A stretch of DNA of 64,000 bases from JAICJR01 sp036494715 (lineage in GTDB: Bacteria; Actinomycetota; Thermoleophilia; Solirubrobacterales; Thermoleophilaceae). The translations under genes were made by a program, and so were the position numbers. The notes under the pieces were generated by a model that had not been told where the DNA came from, did no database searches, and was given only the letters and a program-made list of their open reading frames with translations. The stretch lies in the NCBI GenBank assembly GCA_036494715.1, contig DASXNY010000155.1:11466-75465 (forward strand), read 5' to 3'. Below are positions 41,898 through 49,677 of the stretch, in pieces (the stretch's first letter is position 1; each line of letters starts with the position of its first letter).

Positions 41898-42923
41898 TCA
41901 GGCAAGCTGCCGCCCGACCAGCGCGGCGTGGGCCGCCACGTGCTCGGCGAACTGCTGGAAGTCGCGCGCGAACAGCTGCTGCGGACCGTCGCAGAGCGCG
42001 GCGTCGGGATCCTCGGCCACCTCGACGATGATGCCGTCGGCCCCCACGGCGGCGGCGGCGCGCGACAGCGGCTCCACCAGGCGGCGGTCGCCAGAGGCGT
42101 GCGACGGATCCACGATCACCGGAAGGTGCGTGTGGAGCTTCAGATACGGCACGGCGCCGAGGTCGAGCGTGAAGCGCGTGGCGGTCTCGAACGTGCGGAT
42201 GCCGCGCTCGCACAGCATCACGTTCTCGTTGCCCTCCTTGAGGATGTAATCCGCCGCCATCAGCAGCTCGTCGACCGTCGAGGACAACCCGCGCTTGAGC
42301 AACACCGGCTTGCCGAGCTTGCCCACGACCTCGAGCAGGCCGTAGTTCTGCATGTTGCGCGCGCCCACCTGGATCACGTCCACCACGTCGGCCATCGCGT
42401 CGGCATTGGCGGGGTCGGTGAGCTCGCTCACCACCGGCAGGCCGGTCTGCTCGCGCGCCTCGCGCAGAATCTCGAGCGCGGGCGCGCCGAGCCCCTGGAA
42501 AGAGAACGGCGAGGTGCGCGGCTTGAACGCGCCGCCACGCATCATCGACGCGCCGCCGTTCTTCACCGCGCCGGCCACCGCCAGCGTCTGCTCGCGCGAC
42601 TCGACCGTGCAGGGTCCAGCGATCAGGCAGAAGGTGTCGCCTCCCCCGACGCTGCGCCCGTCGACGCTCACCACCGTGGCCGCGTGGTGCGACAGCTCGC
42701 TCGAGGCGAGCTTGTAGGGACGGCTGATCGGGATCACCTGGTCTACGCCGGCCATGCCCTCGAGCGCGAGAGCGCGGACGCCCTCCGGGTCGCCGAGCGC
42801 GCCGATCGCCGTGGTCAGCTCGCCCGGCATCACCTTGGCGTGAACGCCCGCCACCGTCTCGAGCCGCGCCACCACCGCGTCGATCTCGGCCTCGGTAGCC
42901 TGGGGTGTCATCACCACCATCAC
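41898..42923 (-). CDS. aroF: 3-deoxy-7-phosphoheptulonate synthase (type I beta, ACT-like N-terminus)
   Basis: A 341-residue DAHP synthase that condenses PEP and erythrose 4-phosphate, the first step of aromatic amino acid synthesis. An N-terminal ferredoxin/ACT-like domain (about 1-70, VVMTPQATEAEIDAVVARLE) precedes the (beta/alpha)8 core with IAGPCTVES, RGGAFKPRTSPFSFQG, LLKRGLSSTVDELL, ENVMLCERGIRTFE and HLPVIVDPSHASGDRR. This is the type I beta class of Thermotoga/Bacillus, feedback-regulated through the N-domain. It lies between the enoyl-CoA hydratase and FAD enzyme genes; GTG 42923 overlaps the upstream stop, with ATG 42920 as alternative. Confidence 0.95.
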   Translation of the reverse strand: MMVVMTPQATEAEIDAVVARLETVAGVHAKVMPGELTTAIGALGDPEGVRALALEGMAGVDQVIPISRPYKLASSELSHHAATVVSVDGRSVGGGDTFCLIAGPCTVESREQTLAVAGAVKNGGASMMRGGAFKPRTSPFSFQGLGAPALEILREAREQTGLPVVSELTDPANADAMADVVDVIQVGARNMQNYGLLEVVGKLGKPVLLKRGLSSTVDELLMAADYILKEGNENVMLCERGIRTFETATRFTLDLGAVPYLKLHTHLPVIVDPSHASGDRRLVEPLSRAAAAVGADGIIVEVAEDPDAALCDGPQQLFARDFQQFAEHVAAHAALVGRQLA

Positions 42924-43675
42924 GTCGAGCGGCCCCTGCGCAGCATCGTCGCCGCGGCCTCCGGGCTCCGCTCATCGAGCCACGCCTCGAGCAGCGGGTC
43001 GCCCGTCTCCACGGCCTCCTGCACGCGTCGTAGCGTCTCGCCGCGCAGCTCGAGCTTGGTGCGCGCGTACGAGTCGCCGCCGAAGCGGGCCATCTCGAGC
43101 GCGACGTCGCAGGCGCGCTCGAGCACCTCGCCGGGGCCGGCCAGCTCGTCCACCAGCCCGAGCCGCAGCGCCTCCTCCGGCTCGACGAGATGCGCGCGCA
43201 GGGCGAGCGCCCGGGCCGCGGGCCCCGCCAGCTCGGCGCGCACGAGCGAGATCGCGCCGACCGGGTACGGCACGCCCGCGCGCAGCTCGGTGAGCCCGAG
43301 CTTGCCCTCGGTAGCGCCCACGCGGTAGTCCGCGCAGAGCGCGATCACCATGCCGCCCGCGATCGCGTGCCCGGTCACGGCCGCCACCACCGGCCGCGGG
43401 AAGCCGTACCAGCCGATCACCAGGCGGTTGATGCCCTCGACCATGGCCCGCTGGTCGTCCGGCCCCATAGTCGGGACGAGCTTCAGGTCGACACCCGCGG
43501 AGAAGAAGCGCTCGCGTCCCGTGATCACCACGGCACCGGGCGGCTCGGCCGCCAGCGCGCGTCGCGCCTCCTCGAATTCCTCGAGCACCTGCGGGTTTAG
43601 CGCGTTGGCGGGCGGCCTGTCCAGGCGCACCAGAGCCAGCTCGCCGCGCGACTCGACTGTGACGCACGACCCCAC
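42920..43675 (-). CDS. Enoyl-CoA hydratase/isomerase family protein
   Basis: A 251-residue crotonase-fold protein. The oxyanion-hole segments are present: GRERFFSAGVDLKLVPT and HAIAGGMVIALCADYRVG, the latter with the GGG-like loop used by the family; the C-terminal helices follow. Typical reactions are hydration or isomerisation of acyl-CoAs; which one is not decidable because the catalytic acid positions vary. It is in a minus-strand run with DAHP synthase and small genes, an unusual neighbourhood for beta-oxidation. Confidence 0.85.
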   Translation of the reverse strand: MGSCVTVESRGELALVRLDRPPANALNPQVLEEFEEARRALAAEPPGAVVITGRERFFSAGVDLKLVPTMGPDDQRAMVEGINRLVIGWYGFPRPVVAAVTGHAIAGGMVIALCADYRVGATEGKLGLTELRAGVPYPVGAISLVRAELAGPAARALALRAHLVEPEEALRLGLVDELAGPGEVLERACDVALEMARFGGDSYARTKLELRGETLRRVQEAVETGDPLLEAWLDERSPEAAATMLRRGRST

Positions 43676-43701
43676 GGCCGCGAAGGCTGACAGAAGTCCG
43701 G

Positions 43702-43944
43702 CTAGCGCGAGCTCTTGCGCTTGTCGGCGAGCTCGTGCTCGCGCTTCTCGCGTTGGCGCAGCTCGGCAGAGTCGGGGCCGTGGCTGAAGCGCGAAGGCAG
43801 CTCGGTGAACGCCCAGTACGCCGCCAGCAGGACCACGACGCAGAGCGCGAGCGCCAGCGCCAGATAGATCGTCGAGACGATCCAGATCAGGACGAAGAGA
43901 ATCACGCCCGCGATCGGCCAGAGCGGGAGCTTGCGCCTCGTCAG
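43702..43944 (-). CDS. Small membrane protein
   Basis: An 80-residue protein with two hydrophobic segments in tandem (PIAGVILFVLIWIVSTIYL and LALALCVVVLLAAYWAF) between a basic N-terminus (TRRKLPLW) and a charged tail (ELRQREKREHELADKRK). No family recognised. The start is uncertain: a CTG at 43944 overlapping the upstream stop fits the basic lead-in and coupling, while a GTG at 43905 would trim the N-terminus. It sits between the 165-residue protein and the enoyl-CoA hydratase gene. Confidence 0.5.
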   Translation of the reverse strand: MTRRKLPLWPIAGVILFVLIWIVSTIYLALALALCVVVLLAAYWAFTELPSRFSHGPDSAELRQREKREHELADKRKSSR

Positions 43945-44438
43945 GGGATCATCTCCGCCGGCAGCCGCTTGCCGTACTCCTGGGCGGCGAGAGCGAGCTC
44001 CGACTGCTCGACCACGTCGACGCCCAGGCCGGTGGCGATGAAGCGCACCCGGTGCTCGTGGTCGCGCCCGAGGTCGGCGAGATAGGCGAGCGCGCCGATG
44101 CGGGCGTGCTCCGCCCGCATGCCGTCGCGGTGCACCTCGATCTTTCCCCAGAGAGCGACGATGCCGGTGATGCGGTCCAGGTAGGGAATCGGGCCGCGGC
44201 TGGGCGGGCGGTGATACGCGTAGATGCCGCACTTGCAGTCGGGGTGCGGGGCGCGGTGCGGCTGGTCGAGCCAGCCCTTGCCGAACAGCAGCGTGCGGTT
44301 GGCCGGGAAGCACTCTGCGTGCACCTCCGCCACCTCCCAGCGCAGCGGGATGAACGGCGAGGAGAGGCGGTCGCGAACGAGCCGCCACTTGCGGAAGCCG
44401 ACCACCGGTTCGATCAGATCGGGTACCGACGCGGTCAC
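43941..44438 (-). CDS. Hypothetical protein with HPDCKCGIYAYH motif
   Basis: A 165-residue cytoplasmic protein. The most notable part is PHPDCKCGIYAYHRPP, with two cysteines and two histidines that could bind metal, and the following GIVALWGKIEVHRDGMRAEH. Otherwise mixed alpha/beta with a hydrophobic core; no membrane segment. Similar proteins occur in other actinobacteria, but I know no function. GTG start overlaps the upstream small gene stop (GTGA), so it is coupled to it. Confidence 0.6.
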   Translation of the reverse strand: MTASVPDLIEPVVGFRKWRLVRDRLSSPFIPLRWEVAEVHAECFPANRTLLFGKGWLDQPHRAPHPDCKCGIYAYHRPPSRGPIPYLDRITGIVALWGKIEVHRDGMRAEHARIGALAYLADLGRDHEHRVRFIATGLGVDVVEQSELALAAQEYGKRLPAEMIP

Positions 44439-44617
44439 GCCGGCACCTTCTCGGGCTCCCTCTCGCGCTCGGGCTGGGGCTGCGGCTCGGGCTCGCGTTC
44501 GGGGACCGGATCCGGACGCGGCGTTTCACGCGGGACCACGATCGGCTCCACGGTGATCTCTCGTGCTGGACCCGGCAGGGTTGCCGCCGGGTCGGGGCCC
44601 AGCAGTCTCATGTACAT
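44435..44617 (-). CDS. Short Pro/Glu-rich protein
   Basis: About 60 residues: a neutral N-terminal half (LGPDPAATLPGPAREITVEP) and a second half of Pro-Glu-Arg repeats (PVPEREPEPQPQPERERE), the latter clearly low-complexity and disordered. It ends at GTGA, overlapping the next gene, and starts 10 nt after the DUF1611 gene, so it looks like a coupled linker gene; it could also be an artefact of the low-complexity DNA. Confidence 0.4.
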   Translation of the reverse strand: MYMRLLGPDPAATLPGPAREITVEPIVVPRETPRPDPVPEREPEPQPQPEREREPEKVPA

Positions 44618-44627
44618 AGGGTAAGCC

Positions 44628-45683
44628 CTAGACCGGCACTTCAAACGCGGTTAACACCGCATCGAGTACCCGGCCCGCGCCATAGCGAACGAGATCGTCC
44701 GCCACGAGACCGGCCTCGGCCTCGGCCTCGGCGATGGCGGCGCGCGCCTCGTCGTCGCCGAGCCGGGAGGTGTTGAGCGCGATGGCGATCACGCGCGCGG
44801 GGCGCAGCGGGCGCACCACCATCTCGTAGGCGTCGATCAGCTCGGGCAGCGACGGCAGTGCGACGTCGGGATAGCCCTCGAAGTGGGTGGCGCCGGCGCG
44901 GTGGGCGAGGATCAGCAGGTCCGGCGAGCAGCCGTGCAGCAGACCCAGGGTGACCGCCGAGTAGGCGGGATGAAAGAGCGAGCCCTGGCCCTCGACGAAC
45001 AACAGGTCGCCGCGCTCGCCGCCCTCGTCCACGAGCCGTTCGGCCGCGCCGGAGACGTAGTCGGAGAGGACGTGGTCGACGGCGATGCCCCAGCCCGCGA
45101 TCGCCACTCCGGTCTGGCCGGTGGGCACGTAGACGGAGCTGACGCCGCGGGCACGAGCGGCCGCGTCGAGCTCCACCGTCACCGCCTTCTTGCCGATCGC
45201 CACGTCCGAGCCCACGCTGTGCACCACGCGCACGCCCTCCCGGCGCCCATTCGGCCCACGCGGCACGCCCAGGTCGGGCGGCGCCAGCCGCAGGTCGCGC
45301 AGGTTCACGCCGTGCCCGGCCGCCGCGGCGCTGAACTCGGGGTCATCCGCCAGGATCGTGTGCAGCCCGGCCTCCACGTTCAGCCCCTGCTCGATCGCCT
45401 CGAGCACGCGCGAGCGCAGCGACGGGTCGAGCTTGCCGCCCGTGGGCGCGATGCCGATCAGCATCGTCTCGGCGCCGCGCTCGACGGCCTCGCCGATCGT
45501 CGCCACGATCGGCACCGGCTTCGCGCAAAACGGCACCACCTCGGCGGCTGTGCGGCCCGCCTGGCTCGAGTCCACGACGGCCACCACCTCGCGGGTGCCG
45601 TAGCGGATCACGCCGTGCGCGGTCTTCGCGTGATAGTCGTCGAACAGGCCCTCGGTGAGGACCGCCAGCCGCTCCGCGCTCAC
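44628..45683 (-). CDS. dgcN: DUF1611 family protein (DgcN-like)
   Basis: A 351-residue DUF1611 protein: N-terminal NAD-like segment VIRYGTREVVAVVDSSQAGR, central IVATIGEAVERGAETMLIGI and GSDVAIGKKAVTVELDAAARARG, and a C-terminal part with DLLFVEGQGSLFHPAYSAVT. The family includes DgcN, a D-glutamate N-acetyltransferase, whose gene is paired with an enolase-superfamily racemase (DgcA); the gene directly upstream here is of that superfamily, so the same pathway is likely. GTG 45683 overlaps the upstream stop. Confidence 0.65.
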   Translation of the reverse strand: MSAERLAVLTEGLFDDYHAKTAHGVIRYGTREVVAVVDSSQAGRTAAEVVPFCAKPVPIVATIGEAVERGAETMLIGIAPTGGKLDPSLRSRVLEAIEQGLNVEAGLHTILADDPEFSAAAAGHGVNLRDLRLAPPDLGVPRGPNGRREGVRVVHSVGSDVAIGKKAVTVELDAAARARGVSSVYVPTGQTGVAIAGWGIAVDHVLSDYVSGAAERLVDEGGERGDLLFVEGQGSLFHPAYSAVTLGLLHGCSPDLLILAHRAGATHFEGYPDVALPSLPELIDAYEMVVRPLRPARVIAIALNTSRLGDDEARAAIAEAEAEAGLVADDLVRYGAGRVLDAVLTAFEVPV

Positions 45684-46690
45684 GCGGGCCGCACGCCCAG
45701 GCCGGGATCGGCGGACGCGACGACGCCGCCGTCCCGGAAGCCAAGACCGGTGAACGGCGAGTTCGAAATCAGAAGATGGCCGTCGAGATCCACGAAGTCC
45801 ACGAGCGACGCTATCTGAGCGGCGGCCGCGATGCCAAGCTCGGACTCGATCATGCAACCGAGCATCACCCGCAGGCCGAGCGCGCGGGCGGCGTGGATCA
45901 TGCGCAGCGCCTCGCGGAGACCGCCCGACTTGGCGAGCTTGATGTTGATGCCGTCGGCGTAGCCGGCGATGCGCGCGACATCGAGCAGGTCCTTGCAGCC
46001 CTCGTCGATGATCACCGGGATCCTTGGCGTGAGCTCGCGCAGCGCTCGGAAGCTGTCGATGTCGTCGCGCGGGAACGGCTGCTCCACGAACTCCACGCCC
46101 ATCTCCACGAGCACCGGCATCAGCTCGCGCGCGGTCTCGAGCGTCCAGCCCTCGTTGCCGTCGATGCGGATCCGGGCGTCGCTGTGGTTGCGCACCGCCT
46201 GCAGGCGCTCGAGGTCGTCGGCGCCGCCGACCTTCAGCTTCAACACCTTGTAGCCCTGGGCGCGGCGGGTGCGGTCCACCGTGCCGTCGATGCTGTCGAT
46301 GCCGATCGTGTACGAGGTCGGCGGGCTCGTAGGCGAGAGGCCGAGCAGGCGCCACACCGGCTCGCCGAGGCGCTTGCCGAGCCAGTCGTACAGGGCGCCG
46401 TCGATGGCCTGCTTGGCGCCCTGCTCGCCCGGGCGCATGGCCAGCCGCCGGCCGATGTACTCGTGCGCGTAGGGATCGCCGCCGATCAGCGTCGGCGCCT
46501 CGTTCTCGAGGAAGGCGGCGAGCGAGTCCTGCGTCTCGCCCCAGTAGTCCACCGGAGCGCCCTCGCCGTGGCCGACGATGCCGTCCTGCTCGAGCTCGAT
46601 GTGCACGACCTGCTCGACGTCGCGCGACTGACGCGCGATCGTAAAGCGCTCCGCGAGCACCAGCTCGACTTTGTGGACCCGTAACTCCAT
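45680..46690 (-). CDS. dgcA: Enolase-superfamily racemase/epimerase (DgcA- or dipeptide-epimerase-like)
   Basis: A 336-residue MR/MLE-type enzyme. The capping domain (1-120) is followed by the barrel with the acid/base Lys pair KLKVGG, the metal ligands in IRIDGNEGW, FVEQPFPRDD and IIDEGCKDL, and the second Lys in NIKLAKSGGLR, the pattern of Ala-Glu dipeptide epimerases and of DgcA. With the neighbouring DUF1611 gene it may process N-acetyl-D-glutamate or peptidoglycan-derived dipeptides. ATG at 46690 is chosen over the open frame upstream, which overlaps galK. Confidence 0.82.
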   Translation of the reverse strand: MELRVHKVELVLAERFTIARQSRDVEQVVHIELEQDGIVGHGEGAPVDYWGETQDSLAAFLENEAPTLIGGDPYAHEYIGRRLAMRPGEQGAKQAIDGALYDWLGKRLGEPVWRLLGLSPTSPPTSYTIGIDSIDGTVDRTRRAQGYKVLKLKVGGADDLERLQAVRNHSDARIRIDGNEGWTLETARELMPVLVEMGVEFVEQPFPRDDIDSFRALRELTPRIPVIIDEGCKDLLDVARIAGYADGINIKLAKSGGLREALRMIHAARALGLRVMLGCMIESELGIAAAAQIASLVDFVDLDGHLLISNSPFTGLGFRDGGVVASADPGLGVRPA

Positions 46691-46756
46691 ATCGCGCCAA
46701 CGTACCCCAGGTGTCGCCGAACGCGCGAGTCTGCGGCCGCGCGCTATACCCCCTGC

Positions 46757-47788
46757 GTGGAGCATGAACGAGTGGTGCGTGCCCGGAGCCCGGGCCGAGT
46801 GAACCTGATCGGCGAGCACACCGACTACAACGGCGGACTGTCACTGCCGTTCGCCATCGAGCGCGGCGTGACGGCGACGGTCGAGCACGCGCGCGGCGGC
46901 CTGATCGAGGTGGAGGCCGAGGATCTGGGCGAGCGCGACGAGTTCGCCGCCTCCGGCGTCCCCGAGAGGGTGGTCGGTTGGCGCGCGTTCGCACGTGGCG
47001 TCGTGGCCGAGCTCGCCGCAGCCGGGTTCGACGCCGGCGCGTCCCGGATCACGATCGCGGGCGACCTGCCCCGCGGCTCTGGCCTGTCCTCCTCCGCGGC
47101 GCTCTCGACGGCACTCTGTCTCGCGCTGCTAGGTGGCGACGAGCGCTTCGACCGCGTCGCGCTCGCGCGCCTGTGCTCGCGGGTCGAGAACGAGTGGGTG
47201 GGCGCGCGCGGCGGGCTGCTCGACCAGCTCGCAGTGCTCTCCTCGCGCGAGGGGCACGCCCTGCGAATCGACTTCGAGAGCCTCGCGCTCGAGCACGTGC
47301 CGCTCGAGCTCGGCGACTGGACGCTCGCGGTCCTCGACAGCGGGCAGACGCACGACAACGCTGCGTCCGGCTACAACGAGCGGCGCGCGGAGTGCGAGCG
47401 CGCGAGCGAGCTGCTGGGGGTCGCGACGCTGCGTCACGCCTCCGCCGCCGAGGCGGAGCGCCTGCCGCCCCCGCTCGACCGCCGCGTCCGCCACGTGCTC
47501 GAGGAGGACGCGCGCGTGGATGCCACCGTCGCCGCGCTCGCGCACGCCGACATGGAGGAGGTCGGCCACCTGCTGGACGCGTCGCACCGCAGCCTGCGCG
47601 ACCTCTACGAGGTGTCGACGCCGGAGCTCGAGCGGGCGGTGGGTGAGATGAAGGCGACGGGTGCCGCCGGCGCGCGCCTGGTCGGCGGCGGCTTCGGCGG
47701 CTCGGTGCTCGGCCTCTTCCCGCCGGGTGCTACGCCGCCCGAGGGCGCGGAGGTGGTGCGCCCCGGTCCGCCCGCCCGGCTCATCTGA
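46757..47788 (+). CDS. galK: Galactokinase
   Basis: A 343-residue GHMP kinase. The galactokinase signature is GRVNLIGEHTDYNGGLSL near the N-terminus, followed by the nucleotide motif GDLPRGSGLSSSAALSTA and the C-terminal GGGFGGSVLGLF loop. It phosphorylates galactose to galactose 1-phosphate for the Leloir pathway. No other Leloir genes are nearby. Divergent from the DgcA-like gene with a 66-nt gap. Confidence 0.92.
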   Translation: MEHERVVRARSPGRVNLIGEHTDYNGGLSLPFAIERGVTATVEHARGGLIEVEAEDLGERDEFAASGVPERVVGWRAFARGVVAELAAAGFDAGASRITIAGDLPRGSGLSSSAALSTALCLALLGGDERFDRVALARLCSRVENEWVGARGGLLDQLAVLSSREGHALRIDFESLALEHVPLELGDWTLAVLDSGQTHDNAASGYNERRAECERASELLGVATLRHASAAEAERLPPPLDRRVRHVLEEDARVDATVAALAHADMEEVGHLLDASHRSLRDLYEVSTPELERAVGEMKATGAAGARLVGGGFGGSVLGLFPPGATPPEGAEVVRPGPPARLI

Positions 47789-47819
47789 AACGAATCGCGC
47801 CCCCGCGGGACTTGGGCGC

Positions 47820-48107
47820 ATGAACGACACCGCAGGCAAAATCAGCGAGCTGCTCCACGAGGCTGCCGAGACCCACCACACGGTTTACCGGATTGTCGAT
47901 GGAGACGATCCGGATTGGGCCTCCTGGTACAGCGACTGGCTCGTCAACCTCTCCGAGCTGCCGCAGCTGCTGGGCGGCGCGCCGGTGCGCAGCGAGCTCG
48001 TCTACACGCTCGTCTCACTCGACCGCGAGTACGGCGCCGAGGCTCCGGAGCCGCGCTGGGAGGACTGGTACGCCGAGCGCCTCCTCGAAAGGCTCGGCTC
48101 CGCTTGA
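47820..48107 (+). CDS. Small hypothetical protein
   Basis: A 95-residue acidic protein (ISELLHEAAETHHTVYRIVD; DDPDWASWYSDWLVNLSELP), rich in Trp/Tyr, with no membrane segment. Similar short proteins occur in actinobacterial genomes, function unknown. It follows galK by about 30 nt and may be co-transcribed. Confidence 0.65.
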   Translation: MNDTAGKISELLHEAAETHHTVYRIVDGDDPDWASWYSDWLVNLSELPQLLGGAPVRSELVYTLVSLDREYGAEAPEPRWEDWYAERLLERLGSA

Positions 48108-48125
48108 GAGGTGTAGCCCGTATGG

Positions 48126-48149
48126 GGGTAACCCCACGTGGGGTTACCC
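48126..48149. promoter_or_regulatory. 24-bp perfect palindrome
   Basis: Left arm GGGTAACCCCAC and its exact complement meet at a CAC|GTG centre. It lies 19 nt after the small hypothetical gene. Could be an operator, a hairpin terminator without T tract, or part of a small RNA. Confidence 0.6.
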
Positions 48150-48312
48150 GCACCGCTGGAGTGGCGGCACGCCACACCGCGAGATGCCAGCCAGCCGCAT
48201 TTGTCGGACTGCCCGCGGCTGACAATCTTCCCCGCATGCACGGCTGCCAGACTCGAGCCAATCAGATGGCCCTTGGATGGGCTGGACCCTCGGTCTTTGT
48301 GGACCCTGCTCT

Positions 48313-48338
48313 GCGCTGCTACCCCTAGCGCTCTTTTT
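48313..48338 (+). terminator. Terminator hairpin 1 in the 48.1-48.4 kb gap
   Basis: GCGCT and AGCGC arms (48313-48317, 48327-48331) with a 9-nt loop, followed by TCTTTTT. Confidence 0.6.
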
Positions 48339-48356
48339 CAGAACGACTCCCCCCTC

Positions 48357-48394
48357 CCTGCTCCCGCCTACCCCCCGGCGGGAGCAGGTCTTTT
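48357..48394 (+). terminator. Terminator hairpin 2 in the 48.1-48.4 kb gap
   Basis: CCTGCTCCCGCC (48357-48368) pairs with GGCGGGAGCAGG (48377-48388), 8-nt loop, then TCTTTT. A strong 12-bp stem 40 nt before the hydrolase ATG. Confidence 0.85.
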
Positions 48395-48433
48395 CGGGCC
48401 CGAATTCCGGCTGCCGGGTAAAGATCCAGTCCG

Positions 48434-48994
48434 ATGTCGTACCTGATCCTGCATGGCTTTCAGGGCTCGGGACCCGATCACTGGCAGACCTGGCTGGCGC
48501 GGCGGCTGCGTGAGCGCGGCGAGCGCGTGAGCTATCCCGGCCTGCCGGAGCCGGATACGCCGTCGCTGCGCCCCTGGCTCGACGCGCTCGACGCCGAGCT
48601 GCGCGAGCCGGACGGTCTCGTCGTCCTCTGCCACTCGCTCGCCTGCGTCCTCTGGCTCCAGCATGCGCGCCGCAGCGAGGGTCCGGCGGTCGAGCGCGTG
48701 CTGCTCGTCGCGCCGCCAAGTCCGGCCGCCGAGCTGCCGGGCGTGAGCGGCTTCTTCCCGCTCTCGGTCGAGTCCGCCGACGTGGCGCGGGCCGCGGTGT
48801 CGACGCGCGTCGTGTGGGCGAGCGGCGACCCCTACTGCCCGGAGGGCGCGGGGCGGCTCTACGCCGAGCCGCTCGGGCTGCCCGCCTGCGCCGTCGAGGA
48901 CGGCGGGCATATCAACCCGGACGCGGGCTACGGCCCCTGGCCCGCGGTCGAGCGCTGGTGCCTCGGCTCAGCCGAGTACGGCGCCGAGCACTGA
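48434..48994 (+). CDS. RBBP9/YdeN-type serine hydrolase
   Basis: A 186-residue small alpha/beta hydrolase of the RBBP9/YdeN family. The nucleophile Ser is in VVLCHSLACVLWLQHA; ILHGFQGSGPDHWQTWLARR near the start contains the family DHWQ motif; a C-terminal His is in EDGGHINPD. Substrates of this family are largely unknown. The ATG follows a strong terminator, so it has its own promoter. The 3' end overlaps the convergent HAD gene by 27 nt. Confidence 0.85.
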   Translation: MSYLILHGFQGSGPDHWQTWLARRLRERGERVSYPGLPEPDTPSLRPWLDALDAELREPDGLVVLCHSLACVLWLQHARRSEGPAVERVLLVAPPSPAAELPGVSGFFPLSVESADVARAAVSTRVVWASGDPYCPEGAGRLYAEPLGLPACAVEDGGHINPDAGYGPWPAVERWCLGSAEYGAEH

Positions 48995-49657
48995 GTCGAG
49001 GTCCGAGAGGTCAGAGAGCACGACATCGGCGCCGGAGTGGCGCAGCTGGTCGGTGTCGTAGGGACCGGTGGCCACACCGACGGCGCGGGCGCCGCCCTCG
49101 AGCGCGGCCGCCACGTCCAGCGGCGTGTCGCCGATCAGAACGATTTCGGCGGGGTCGAAGGCGGCGCCGCGCAGGTCGAGCGCCTTGCGCCGCGCCACCG
49201 CCACGAGCTCCCCACGGCGCTGATGGTCGGAGCCGTACGCGCCGATCTCCATGTCCACGAGGCGGTGGAGGTCGAACGCGGCGAGCTTGACCTCGGCGTT
49301 CGGCGCAATGTTCCCCGTGAGCAGCGACTGGGTTACGCCCGGCTCGCGCCCGAGCCGCTCGAGCGCCTCGCGCACGCCGGGGAACGGGCGTCCGCGCTCG
49401 CGCACAAGCTCGGCGCGCTCCGCCATCGCCAGCGTGAGCTCGCGCTCAAATTCGTCGAGCAGCTGGTCGCTGTGCTCGATGCCCGCGGTTTGGAGCAGGT
49501 CGAGCGCGATCTCGAGGTCGGTGCGGCCCGCGAACGGCACGAGCCGCGCCACCGGCGTGCCGGTCACGCGCTCGAACGCCTCGAGGAAGGCCTCGCCGCC
49601 GAGGCCCGCCGAGTCGACGAGGGTGCCGTCGATGTCCCAGAGCACCAGTCGCGCCAC
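48968..49657 (-). CDS. HAD-superfamily phosphatase (phosphoglycolate phosphatase-like)
   Basis: A 229-residue haloacid dehalogenase-type phosphatase. The nucleophile Asp is in LVLWDIDGTLVDSAG; motif II is LLTGNIAPNA; motif III/IV Lys and Asp-Asp are around IVLIGDTPLDVAAALEGG. The cap domain is of the alpha-helical type. Likely a phosphoglycolate or pyrophosphatase-like activity. Convergent with the RBBP9-like gene and closely divergent from the isoaspartyl peptidase gene. Confidence 0.88.
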   Translation of the reverse strand: MARLVLWDIDGTLVDSAGLGGEAFLEAFERVTGTPVARLVPFAGRTDLEIALDLLQTAGIEHSDQLLDEFERELTLAMAERAELVRERGRPFPGVREALERLGREPGVTQSLLTGNIAPNAEVKLAAFDLHRLVDMEIGAYGSDHQRRGELVAVARRKALDLRGAAFDPAEIVLIGDTPLDVAAALEGGARAVGVATGPYDTDQLRHSGADVVLSDLSDLDSVLGAVLG

Positions 49658-49677
49658 GCCCGGTAGGTTGCCGGTTC

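Larger units (their letters stand above)
48108..48433. other. Intergenic region (326 nt) with palindrome and two terminator hairpins
   Basis: No convincing coding frame. It contains a 24-bp perfect palindrome (48126-48149) and two hairpins with T tracts (48313-48338 and 48357-48394) that terminate transcription from the galK side before the hydrolase gene at 48434. The middle (48150-48310) shows no further structure I can support. Confidence 0.6.

Noticed and set aside
48230..48300. Possible tRNA-like or T-arm segment
   Set aside because: GGCTCGAGTC on the minus strand resembles part of a T arm, but no matching acceptor or anticodon stem is present.
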